Assembly (NCBI GenBank): GCA_018970845.1
Contig: JAGWVO010000014.1
Span: forward strand, 1-20,413
Source: Planctomycetota bacterium
Lineage (GTDB): Bacteria > Planctomycetota > Planctomycetia > Gemmatales > Gemmataceae
DNA: 20,413 nucleotides
Reading direction: 5' to 3'
Part shown: piece after piece, positions 6,898 to 13,660 of the stretch
Layout of the letters: each line of letters starts with the position of its first letter
Position numbering within the stretch: position 1 is the first letter of the stretch
The notes under the pieces: model-generated
Seen by the model: the letters and a program-made list of their open reading frames with translations, nothing else
What the model was told of the DNA's origin: nothing
The model's database searches: none
Program-made: the position numbers and the translations under genes

Positions 6898-7926
6898 ATG
6901 GCGTGGGCACAACCAATCATATTCAAGTTATTCATAATTCTCACGACCTCCGCGGCCGGCCAACCGGCATCCGGCCTCGAGCGCATGGAGGAATCGCGCA
7001 AGTGCATGGGAACAACGCTGCGGATTGTGGTTCACGCGCCCACCGCCAACGCGGGACGCAGGGCCCTGGAAATGGCCTTCGCGCGAGCCGAGGAACTCAA
7101 CGGCATTCTCAGCGACTATCAGGAACAGAGCGAATTGATGCGCCTCTGCGCCAAGGCGGGAGGCCCGCCGACGGCTGTCAGCCGCGAATTGTTCACGGTC
7201 CTCGAATCAGCCCAGGAACTGGCACGCCTCTCCGACGGAGCATTTGATGTGACGATAGGACCGGTGACGCGCCTGTGGCGGCTGGCGAGAAAATCCAAGC
7301 GCTTGCCAGACCAGGCCGACCTGGCGGCGGCAAGGACGCTGGTGGGTTACCGGATGATGGAACTCACGGCGCAGGGCCGCTGGGTCAGGCTCGCGAAGCC
7401 GGGAATGCGGATCGACCTGGGCGGCATCGCCAAGGGTTTCACGGCTGATGAATTGCTGGAACTTCTCAGGAAGGAGGGCCTGCCCCGGTCGCTCGTGGCC
7501 CTGGGAGGCGACATCACCTGCGGGGACGCTCCTCCGGGCGCCCAGGGTTGGGAAGTCGGCATCATTCCGGCTCCGGGGGAAAAAGGCGCACCCTTGAAGG
7601 TGTTCCTTCAAGGCAGGGCAATCTCGACCTCCGGAGATCTCGAACAATTCCTCGAGATCGACGGCCGGCGCTATTCCCATATCGTGGACGCGAGGACGGG
7701 GATCGGCTCGACAAACCAGGCCATGGCCACGGTGATCGCCCCCCGGGGCATCGACGCCGACAGGCTGGCCAAGCTGGGGGTGCTGCTTCCATGGGAGAAG
7801 GCGCGGGCGATCGTTTCCAGGCAACCCGAAACCCGAATGCGCGTGGTGCTCCCCGATGGTGACGGCAGGATAAGGATGATGGCGGATCCCGGTTTTCCCG
7901 GACGAGCGAGCCCATCGTCACCTTGA
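6898..7926 (+). CDS. apbE: ApbE-like FAD:protein FMN transferase
   Basis: A 342-residue exported protein of the ApbE family, which moves FMN from FAD onto Thr/Ser of periplasmic or membrane redox proteins. A leader (hydrophobic 7-20) has no lipobox Cys, unlike many ApbE lipoproteins. Family motifs run in order: MGTTLRIVV (37-45), DGAFDVTIGPV (113-123), RIDLGGIAKGFTAD (171-184), LVALGGDITCGD (199-210), ISTSGDLEQ (242-250), YSHIVDARTG (259-268) and VIAPRGIDADRLAK (279-292). The last motif normally reads ADxLxT, with the Asp and Thr as Mg ligands; here Asp288 is kept but Lys292 takes the Thr place. The function is likely but possibly altered. The start at 6898 is set by GAGGAG upstream. It is divergent from the SUMF1-fold gene; no obvious flavinylated partner is seen in the window. 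Confidence 0.92.
   Translation: MAWAQPIIFKLFIILTTSAAGQPASGLERMEESRKCMGTTLRIVVHAPTANAGRRALEMAFARAEELNGILSDYQEQSELMRLCAKAGGPPTAVSRELFTVLESAQELARLSDGAFDVTIGPVTRLWRLARKSKRLPDQADLAAARTLVGYRMMELTAQGRWVRLAKPGMRIDLGGIAKGFTADELLELLRKEGLPRSLVALGGDITCGDAPPGAQGWEVGIIPAPGEKGAPLKVFLQGRAISTSGDLEQFLEIDGRRYSHIVDARTGIGSTNQAMATVIAPRGIDADRLAKLGVLLPWEKARAIVSRQPETRMRVVLPDGDGRIRMMADPGFPGRASPSSP
7592..7613 (+). repeat. Perfect 9-bp inverted repeat inside apbE
   Basis: CCTTGAAGG (7592-7600) and CCTTCAAGG (7605-7613) flank a TGTT loop. The stem-loop lies inside coding sequence and may be chance, or may influence mRNA stability. There is no T tract after it. Confidence 0.5.
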
Positions 7927-7972
7927 ATTTTGGATTCATTCCGATCGATTTAGCAATACTTGTCAGGTTATC

Positions 7973-8000
7973 TTGATTTTCTCATTAGAACAGGTATCGT
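7973..8000 (+). promoter_or_regulatory. Possible sigma70-type promoter upstream of the DUF4096 gene
   Basis: TTGATT (7973-7978) and TATCGT (7995-8000) are 16 bases apart in the AT-rich 142-base gap between apbE and the transposase-like gene. The match is modest and the AT-richness raises chance hits. Nothing else certain is seen in 7927-8068 except a short CCGCA/TGCGG inverted repeat near 8010-8026. Confidence 0.3.
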
Positions 8001-8068
8001 AACTGTCCGCATTTCATTTGCGGATGCAGGAAGGGTTCGCCCCTCTTCCATGTCCTTGGAGTCCCCGG

Positions 8069-8626
8069 ATGTCCTCCCCGCAGGTCTTGGACGATGCGAT
8101 TTGGAAAAAGATCGAGAAAATCTTCCCCACTCCCGCTCCAAGAAACCATCTTTACGCCGGGCGGAAGCCGGTCGATCCCCGCAAGGTGATCAGCGGCATC
8201 GTCCATGTTCTCACGCACAAAATCCCATGGGAGGATTTGCCCCAGGATTTGGGTTTCGGATCCGGAATGACCTGCTGGCGTCGCCTGCGCATGCTGCAGG
8301 ACAAGGGGGTCTGGGACAAGATATCGCTCGTGCTGCGGCGCAGCCTGCCTGATGGGGCCAACATCGACCTGGCGCGCGCAAAAGCCCCCAAAAAAACCTA
8401 CAAGACCAATGCCGCGCGGAAAAAGCTCGCACGGAAAACAGGAAAGCCGCAAGCCAAGGCCGCCAAGCCGGCACCCAAGGCATCCGCCGGCAAGGCACTC
8501 CGGGCCGCCCAAGGTGAAAACCTTGGTGCCGTCAATCGAACAACCCGCGCTGGACGGGTCGCGGCGAAGGTTCGTCCGGTTCCAGAGGCGCCGCGCATTC
8601 CGGTCCCTCCCGCCCCGGGGAGTTGA
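8069..8626 (+). CDS. IS5-type transposase N-terminal domain (DUF4096) with Lys/Ala-rich tail
   Basis: A 185-residue protein. Residues about 7-92 match the DUF4096 N-terminal domain of IS4/IS5 transposases (LDDAIWKKIEKIFP at 7-20, GRKPVDPRKVISGIVHVL at 31-48, PWEDLPQDLGFGSG at 53-66, CWRRLRMLQDKGVWDKI at 69-85). The DDE nuclease domain that should follow is absent. Instead residues 106-148 hold 11 Lys, 3 Arg and 13 Ala, like a histone H1-type tail, followed by a Pro-rich end. The ATG at 8069 is chosen because GGAG lies 7 bases upstream; an in-frame ATG at 8018 has no clear RBS. The last 95 bases overlap the 3' end of the convergent SRAP gene. It may be a remnant of an insertion sequence or a domesticated DNA-binding protein; no terminal repeats were found. 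DNA binding is inferred from the domain and the basic tail. Confidence 0.72.
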   Translation: MSSPQVLDDAIWKKIEKIFPTPAPRNHLYAGRKPVDPRKVISGIVHVLTHKIPWEDLPQDLGFGSGMTCWRRLRMLQDKGVWDKISLVLRRSLPDGANIDLARAKAPKKTYKTNAARKKLARKTGKPQAKAAKPAPKASAGKALRAAQGENLGAVNRTTRAGRVAAKVRPVPEAPRIPVPPAPGS

Positions 8627-9239
8627 CACGGTTCGAGACCGGCACGGCCACCATCTCCTCCCGCGTCCATGAGACGACGACTTTCCGCAGGCCCGCCTCA
8701 TCCATCGGATTCGTTCCCAGCCACGCGGAAGCCGACTCACCGGTGAGCATCACGGGGGAGCGGTGATGCCACTGGCGCATCCAATCAGGAGCCTCCATGG
8801 TGAGGATGGCGCAGGTTAGCAAGGTGGTGCCGCCTGGGGCCTGCCATGAATCCCAGAGGCCGGCGAAGGCGAAGGGCCTCCCGTCGGCGCGGCGGAACAA
8901 AAACGGCCTCTTCATCCCGCCCGGACCCGCCTGCCATTCATAAAAGCCAGTTGCCGGCACAAGGCATCGATTTCCCTTGAGCAGGCCCCGAAAGGACGGC
9001 TTGGAGAACACGGTTTCCGATCGGGCGTTGATCATCCCCGATGCCGGCGAGGCATCGCGAGCCCATCTCGGAACAAGCCCCCAATTCAGCCAGCGCGGTT
9101 CCATGATTCCCATGGACAACGACAACACCGGCTGGGTGGGTGAAATGTTGTAGCGCGGTTCGCGGGCGGGCCAGGCCCTGGGTCCGAATGCGCCGTCCAG
9201 CGAATCGTCGGACGACGCCAGCAGAAAGCGGCCGCACAT
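8532..9239 (-). CDS. SRAP (YedK/HMCES-type) abasic-site DNA repair protein
   Basis: A 235-residue cytoplasmic protein of the SOS-response-associated peptidase family, which forms a covalent bond between Cys2 and abasic sites in single-stranded DNA to protect them. Key positions are present: Cys2 in MCGRF, Asn31 in YNISPTQ, the NARSETV block (71-77), Glu101 in GFYEW, and His158 in the HHRSPVML block (158-165), where Ser replaces the usual Met. The length is normal for the family and the ending QRGLFD resembles other members. The start is fixed because cleaved Met must leave Cys first. The ATG is one base after the stop of the upstream alpha/beta hydrolase gene, so the two are very likely co-translated. 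The 3' end overlaps the convergent transposase-like gene by 95 bases. Confidence 0.95.
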   Translation of the reverse strand: MCGRFLLASSDDSLDGAFGPRAWPAREPRYNISPTQPVLSLSMGIMEPRWLNWGLVPRWARDASPASGMINARSETVFSKPSFRGLLKGNRCLVPATGFYEWQAGPGGMKRPFLFRRADGRPFAFAGLWDSWQAPGGTTLLTCAILTMEAPDWMRQWHHRSPVMLTGESASAWLGTNPMDEAGLRKVVVSWTREEMVAVPVSNRVNSPGREGPECAAPLEPDEPSPRPVQRGLFD

Positions 9240-9240
9240 C

Positions 9241-11208
9241 CTAGGGTTGGCCCTTCAAGGCGCCTGAAACCGGCAAGACGCTTTCCGACTCCCGCATATG
9301 CAGGCGCAGGACGCGCCTGAACTCGGCGAGGGCCCGCGGATGATGATGCACGGTGGTGTGGTCGGCCATCACGAGAACCTCGCTCTGCGCGCCGTCGAGC
9401 CTGGCGCTCACATACGGTACCACGCCATCGCCGTAGAGTTCGTTGTCCGACCCCAGAAGGAACGACTCGGCGCGGACCCCCCGGCTGCCCGGCGGCAGGA
9501 TTCCCGCGATCGTGTGATACGGGACGGAGGGAACCACGGCCTCGGACATGGCAAGGATGAAGGGTGAGTCGGGCGCCAGCGAATCGACGCTGGTGAGCCT
9601 TGAGGCCAGGTCGCTTCCGAGCACGCCGGGAGCCTGCCTGAGGATCGCCCTGGTCCGTTCCATCAGCTTGGAAGGCGGCCTCGCGAGGGCGCGTCCGACG
9701 CGGCCCAGCGCGGTGTTGGCCAGCACGCTGCCATGGTGCGGCGTGGCGGCGAAGACGACCCGGGCGACCTGTGGATGGGGCTTGAAATACACAACTTGGG
9801 AGATCGCCTGTTTTGTTTCCGCGTCAAGCGCGAGCTCGTCGAGCCGCCGGGAGCTCAACGCCGACCAGACGGCTTCACCGGAATCGCTGGCGGCCATCCG
9901 TGAGACGAGGCCTCCCATGCTGTGGCCCACCAAAACCGTCCGGTCGATCGCCTTGTCCGACCCGTCGGGGTCCACGCGCTTGCGAACCCGGTCGAGTTCC
10001 GAGCGCAACTGGGAGGCGGTCACGGCGAAAGGTTGGCTTGTTGGATAGACAAAAACCCAGAATTGGTAGTTCCTGCCGATTTCGGGATCCGCCATCAGGT
10101 CGTTGACCACGGGTGTCCAGGTCACGGGGGATGACAGCAGCCCGTGCACCAGCACCACCGGGATCTTCCCCTTCTCGTAAGGCTCCAGCAGGAGCAGCCG
10201 GCCCCCGTCGGCCAGCAGGTCTCCGCGAAGGAATCCCTTGAGCGAAAGCCTTTCCAGTCCGCTGTCGGCGAGTCCGTACGCCAAGGGCGCCGTGAGGTTC
10301 CTTTCCAGGGGCACCAAGCGGTCGCGCACCCGGAATCCGCTGGTGCGGCGCGGATCGTGAAGTTCGATGGTGACAGCCTGGCAGTGCCCCAGCGACGAGA
10401 GGTCATCGCTGAAGTTGAGGTAGGCCGTCGCCGGAACCGACATCGTGGACAGGTAAAGCTTCTCAACACGCTTGGGATCGCGGCGGCGCTCGACTACCAG
10501 CGGCACGCCCAGGCCGTATCCGACCACCTGGGTCGAGAGGCCGCTGACGCTGAATTCCGAGGCGAGATGAACGGCGCCCACCTCGTGGGGCGGAATGGAA
10601 AGGCCGCGGTCCTGCAGGCTCACATCCAGGGTTCCGCCATCCGCAGAATCCACTCGTATCGCGTCCCCGGGCCGGCTCACCTTCATGTTGCGCAGGATGA
10701 CCAACGCACGCGACAGCGCGTGGTTATATAGGTCGCAGGCCAGGCGGAATCGCGGATCAAAGGCGTCGGCGGGAGCAAGGGTCGAGCGGCGCTCATCCTC
10801 GGCCGCCGCCTCCGCCGAGGCGCTCAGCAAATAATGATGGGCGAACCCGGCGCAAAGGTAATGGTGCCTTAGCACCTCATCAGGGGGGATTCGCCATGCG
10901 CCCGCCATCTGGTGATGCATTTCACTCAGGGCGAAAAGCCTGTCGGCCGACGGGGAATCGACCGTCGTGCGGAAGAGTTGCCCCACGGCGAAAGCGGGTC
11001 GGGAGCGCCAATCCTCGTCCAGGCCTTCCGACCGCAAGGTGGCCATGGTGCGCTCGGACAACGAACCTTTTCCAAGGCTCGCGTTGAGGCTGTCGAGCAC
11101 CCCGGCATCCCGACGGGACTCAACCTTGAGGCTGAGGCTCAGGCAACCCTGACCGCATGGCAGGGCCATGAGGACGGCGAGCAGCAGGCGGATGAACGGC
11201 TTGGGCAT
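9241..11208 (-). CDS. Exported alpha/beta hydrolase (lipase-like) with long uncharacterised N-terminal region
   Basis: A 655-residue exported hydrolase. The leader (1-20) ends near CGQGC; Cys21 could be a lipobox cysteine although the preceding residues are not ideal, so a lipoprotein is possible. Residues about 25-340 match no domain I recognise. The alpha/beta hydrolase domain (about 348-635) has the oxyanion segment VVLVHGLLSS (351-360), nucleophile elbow VGHSMGG (427-433) with Ser430, FAATPHHGS (486-494), and likely triad Asp594 (YGDGVVP) and His617 (ADHTTVHHH). This pattern resembles PGAP1/lipase-like esterases that act on ester bonds in lipids or acylated glycans; the substrate is unknown. 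The ATG at 11208 has AGGGA 6 bases upstream. The stop codon is one base before the SRAP gene start. Confidence 0.9.
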   Translation of the reverse strand: MPKPFIRLLLAVLMALPCGQGCLSLSLKVESRRDAGVLDSLNASLGKGSLSERTMATLRSEGLDEDWRSRPAFAVGQLFRTTVDSPSADRLFALSEMHHQMAGAWRIPPDEVLRHHYLCAGFAHHYLLSASAEAAAEDERRSTLAPADAFDPRFRLACDLYNHALSRALVILRNMKVSRPGDAIRVDSADGGTLDVSLQDRGLSIPPHEVGAVHLASEFSVSGLSTQVVGYGLGVPLVVERRRDPKRVEKLYLSTMSVPATAYLNFSDDLSSLGHCQAVTIELHDPRRTSGFRVRDRLVPLERNLTAPLAYGLADSGLERLSLKGFLRGDLLADGGRLLLLEPYEKGKIPVVLVHGLLSSPVTWTPVVNDLMADPEIGRNYQFWVFVYPTSQPFAVTASQLRSELDRVRKRVDPDGSDKAIDRTVLVGHSMGGLVSRMAASDSGEAVWSALSSRRLDELALDAETKQAISQVVYFKPHPQVARVVFAATPHHGSVLANTALGRVGRALARPPSKLMERTRAILRQAPGVLGSDLASRLTSVDSLAPDSPFILAMSEAVVPSVPYHTIAGILPPGSRGVRAESFLLGSDNELYGDGVVPYVSARLDGAQSEVLVMADHTTVHHHPRALAEFRRVLRLHMRESESVLPVSGALKGQP

Positions 11209-11349
11209 GATGATCCCTGGGATGAATACCCGGCCAGATCGTCTGAACGGGTTTGAAAATCAAGGCGAAGCGGGCTTGCGGCGGAAAGAGGCGGCGGGTT
11301 ATGGGGCCGCCGGAATGGATTCATTCATGTCCCGAACGGGGTTGCCGCC
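11209..11349. other. Divergent intergenic region, hydrolase/SRAP operon and barrel gene
   Basis: This 141-base gap must carry promoters for both the minus-strand hydrolase unit and the plus-strand barrel gene. I see no convincing -35/-10 pair and only a short GAATG/CATTC inverted repeat near 11314-11327. No coding sequence is supported here. Confidence 0.4.
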
Positions 11350-12429
11350 ATGTCCGCGAATTCCCTTTCCTTATGCCTGAAAACCGTTTGTCTTTGCATG
11401 GCCTTGGGAACGATCGCGCCCGGCGCGTCGGCGCAGGACACGAAACCCGACATGCCGGAAGGCACCGATTTGTCCGGTGAAAAATTGAGCGGCGGCGAAC
11501 CGGCAACTCCCCCCTTTGAAGGCTTGCCGTATTTTCCCGAGGAGGAAAAGCGCGAGAAGGCCATCCATCCGTACCTGTTCGCCGACCTGCTTCTGCTCAA
11601 GGCCAGGCGCCAGTCGTATGACTACGCCGTGTCGTCACTGACGCCGACGGGAACGGGCGTGGTGGGTGACATGCAAAACCTCGACTACTCGTTCCGCGCC
11701 GGTTTCCGGGCCGGGGCGGGAATCGAGTTGGCCGACCGCTGGCAGGTTGAAGCCAGCTTCTTCAACTACCACAGCACCAACAGCCGGTTCGCCTCGGCGC
11801 CACCGGGCGGCACGCTCTACGCCACCACCACGAACCTGAGCTTTGACGAAATCGGCACGGCCCAGGCCTCCGGCAGTGTCAACTTCAGCGTGCTCGACAT
11901 CGATTTCGGACGCTGGGTTGAACTCGACCCGTCTTTCTCATTCCGCTTCACGGGCGGCACCCGGCTGGCATGGATCGACCAGAATTTCTCCGCCATCTAC
12001 AACGGCGGACCGCAGGCCGCCAACAACAGCATGGTGAACATGCCGATTTATTTCAGCGGCGGAGGCGTCACCGCGGGCGCCGAAGGCGTCTGGAACTTCA
12101 TGGGAAAGATCGGCCTTTATGGCCGGGGCAAGGGCGGCCTCATCGCCGGGCGGTTCAGCAGCCGCCTGAATGAGACAGCCGACAATGGCACCGTCACCGT
12201 GGTGAATGTCCATGACAAGTACGAGGGCGTGGTGCCGACTCTCGACCTGGGCGTGGGCCTCTGCTACCGGGGCGAGATCGCCACCGTGCGGATCGGCTAC
12301 GACCTCTTCAATTACTTCGACATGGTCGATTCGCTCCAATTCCCGGGCCCCCAGCTTGGCAATCCGGTAAGGCGCACCAGCAACATCTCGCTGGAAGGCG
12401 TGAGCATGGAGATCGGTTTCCGGTTCTAG
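11350..12429 (+). CDS. Outer-membrane beta-barrel protein (BBP7 / Legionella-OMP-like)
   Basis: A 359-residue predicted outer-membrane protein. A signal peptide (1-29, core TVCLCMALGTIAPG, cleavage after GASA) is followed by an acidic, Pro/Gly-rich linker to about residue 70. A repeated pattern of amphipathic beta strands then runs to the end: YSFRAGFRAGAGIELADRW (113-131), FSFRFTGGTRLAWID, GKIGLYGRGKGGLIAG, TVRIGYDLFNYF. The chain ends in a strand finishing GFRF; a terminal Phe is the usual signal for insertion by the BAM machinery. The pattern resembles planctomycete BBP7 proteins and the Legionella major outer-membrane family. A role as a porin or adhesin is inference. The ATG at 11350 has only a weak upstream ACGGGG, but the signal peptide starts there. 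The stop codon overlaps that of convergent hemW. Confidence 0.85.
   Translation: MSANSLSLCLKTVCLCMALGTIAPGASAQDTKPDMPEGTDLSGEKLSGGEPATPPFEGLPYFPEEEKREKAIHPYLFADLLLLKARRQSYDYAVSSLTPTGTGVVGDMQNLDYSFRAGFRAGAGIELADRWQVEASFFNYHSTNSRFASAPPGGTLYATTTNLSFDEIGTAQASGSVNFSVLDIDFGRWVELDPSFSFRFTGGTRLAWIDQNFSAIYNGGPQAANNSMVNMPIYFSGGGVTAGAEGVWNFMGKIGLYGRGKGGLIAGRFSSRLNETADNGTVTVVNVHDKYEGVVPTLDLGVGLCYRGEIATVRIGYDLFNYFDMVDSLQFPGPQLGNPVRRTSNISLEGVSMEIGFRF
12426..12429. other. Shared CTAG stop of two convergent genes
   Basis: The palindrome CTAG supplies TAG on the plus strand (12427-12429) for the barrel gene and TAG on the minus strand (12426-12428) for hemW. There is no room for a terminator between the genes. 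Confidence 0.95.
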
Positions 12430-13619
12430 GCAGGCCCGCCGGCGCGGGAAAGCACCTCGCCGGCCACGGTGTCGGCCAGCAGCAGGCCCTTCCGCGTGAG
12501 CCGAAGTCCGCCACTGACTGTTGGCTCGAGCAGTCCCGCGCGCGTCACCCGGCCGAGGCCGGGAACCATGGCCGAAAGCTCCATCCCGGTTCGGGAAAGG
12601 AATTCAGCGGGATCCGCGCCGCGCGTTCGGCGCAGGTTCAGGTAGAGGGTCTCCCTGGCCGCCTCCAGTCCCTCGAGGCGCTCACCAGGCCGCGAAAGCG
12701 GTTCGCCAGCCAAAGCCTTGCGGATGTAATCGGATAGATCCCGCGTGTTGGTCGACCTTTCGCCTCCGACATAGCGGGCCGCGCCCATGCCGATGCCGAA
12801 ATAGGCATGGTTGGCCCAATAAGCCTCGTTGTGCCTTGACCACATGCCTGACAAGGCATAATTAGATATCTCGTATTGTTGATATCCAAGCCCGGGAAGC
12901 AGGTCCATCGCCAGCGAATACATGGCCGCCTCGAGGTCGTCGGACAAAGGAAGGACCGTTCCGGAACGGGTGAGCCGCTCCAACGGGGTACCCTTCTCAT
13001 AGGTGAGGCCGTAGGCGCTCACATGCGACGGCCCCAGCGAGGCCACCCGGCGGATGTCGTTCTCCCAGTCGGACAGGCCCTGCCCGGGTACCCCGAAGAT
13101 CAGGTCGGCGGAAACAGCCAGTCCGGCATTCAGGGCAACTTCGACGGCCTCGGCCGAGGCGTCGGCGCGGTGGGGCCTCGTGAGGGCGTCGAGCGAGCCT
13201 TGGGAAAATGACTGGATGCCGATGCTCACGCGGTTGAATCCGATCCCGCGCAGCAAGTGGGCCTTTTGGGGCCCGAACGATTCCGGATTCGCCTCCAGGG
13301 TGGCCTCCCCACCCTCAGAAAGTGGAAAGCGCCGGGCCAGGAGCGCTCCGAGCCTTTCCAGAAGCGGTTCGGGCAACAGTGAAGGGGTGCCCCCGCCGAC
13401 ATACCAGGTGTCCACCGGGAACGGCCCGCCCAAGCGGCCCGCCTCCGCCTCCAGCGCGTCAAGATACGCGCCCATCTCCGATTCCCGGCCCACGGCGATG
13501 GCGAAATCACAATACCCGCAACGGTGGGCGCAGAACGGCACATGGACATAAACCGCCCGGGGGACGATCCATGGCGGGCCGTTGAAGATTCGGTCGGGAA
13601 TCATTGAATACCTCGACAT
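12426..13619 (-). CDS. hemW: HemW-type radical SAM heme chaperone (coproporphyrinogen oxidase-like)
   Basis: A 397-residue cytoplasmic radical SAM protein. The 4Fe-4S site CAHRCGYCDF (30-39) has the CxxxCxxC spacing followed by Asp-Phe, the HemW signature, rather than the CxxxCxFCxC of true HemN oxidases. Other motifs are YVGGGTPSLL (73-82), LEANPE (108-113), VSIGIQSFSQ (131-140), DLIFGVPGQ (172-180), YEISNYA (249-255) and HNEAYWANHAYFGIGMGA (263-280), followed by a HemW C-terminal domain (about 300-390). HemW binds heme and delivers it to respiratory proteins. The start is uncertain: Met at 13619 has GAAAGGA only 3 bases upstream, while Met at 13604 has GAGG 6 bases upstream. Longer in-frame versions would overlap the divergent dehydrogenase gene and are rejected. 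Confidence 0.92.
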   Translation of the reverse strand: MSRYSMIPDRIFNGPPWIVPRAVYVHVPFCAHRCGYCDFAIAVGRESEMGAYLDALEAEAGRLGGPFPVDTWYVGGGTPSLLPEPLLERLGALLARRFPLSEGGEATLEANPESFGPQKAHLLRGIGFNRVSIGIQSFSQGSLDALTRPHRADASAEAVEVALNAGLAVSADLIFGVPGQGLSDWENDIRRVASLGPSHVSAYGLTYEKGTPLERLTRSGTVLPLSDDLEAAMYSLAMDLLPGLGYQQYEISNYALSGMWSRHNEAYWANHAYFGIGMGAARYVGGERSTNTRDLSDYIRKALAGEPLSRPGERLEGLEAARETLYLNLRRTRGADPAEFLSRTGMELSAMVPGLGRVTRAGLLEPTVSGGLRLTRKGLLLADTVAGEVLSRAGGPA

Positions 13620-13660
13620 GTTTCCTTTCAGGTTGCGGGGCTTTCGAAAAGGGGAAACCG

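Noticed and set aside
6030..7247. Plus-strand open frame (405 codons) crossing the SUMF1-fold gene and apbE
   Set aside because: It overlaps two well-supported genes in other frames and shows no family features.
7927..8626. An intact IS5-family insertion sequence
   Set aside because: No DDE domain, no terminal inverted repeats or target duplication could be found, and the right side runs directly into the SRAP gene.
12426..13619. Oxygen-independent coproporphyrinogen III oxidase (HemN)
   Set aside because: The cluster motif ends CDF rather than the extra-cysteine CxC of HemN, which points to the heme chaperone HemW.
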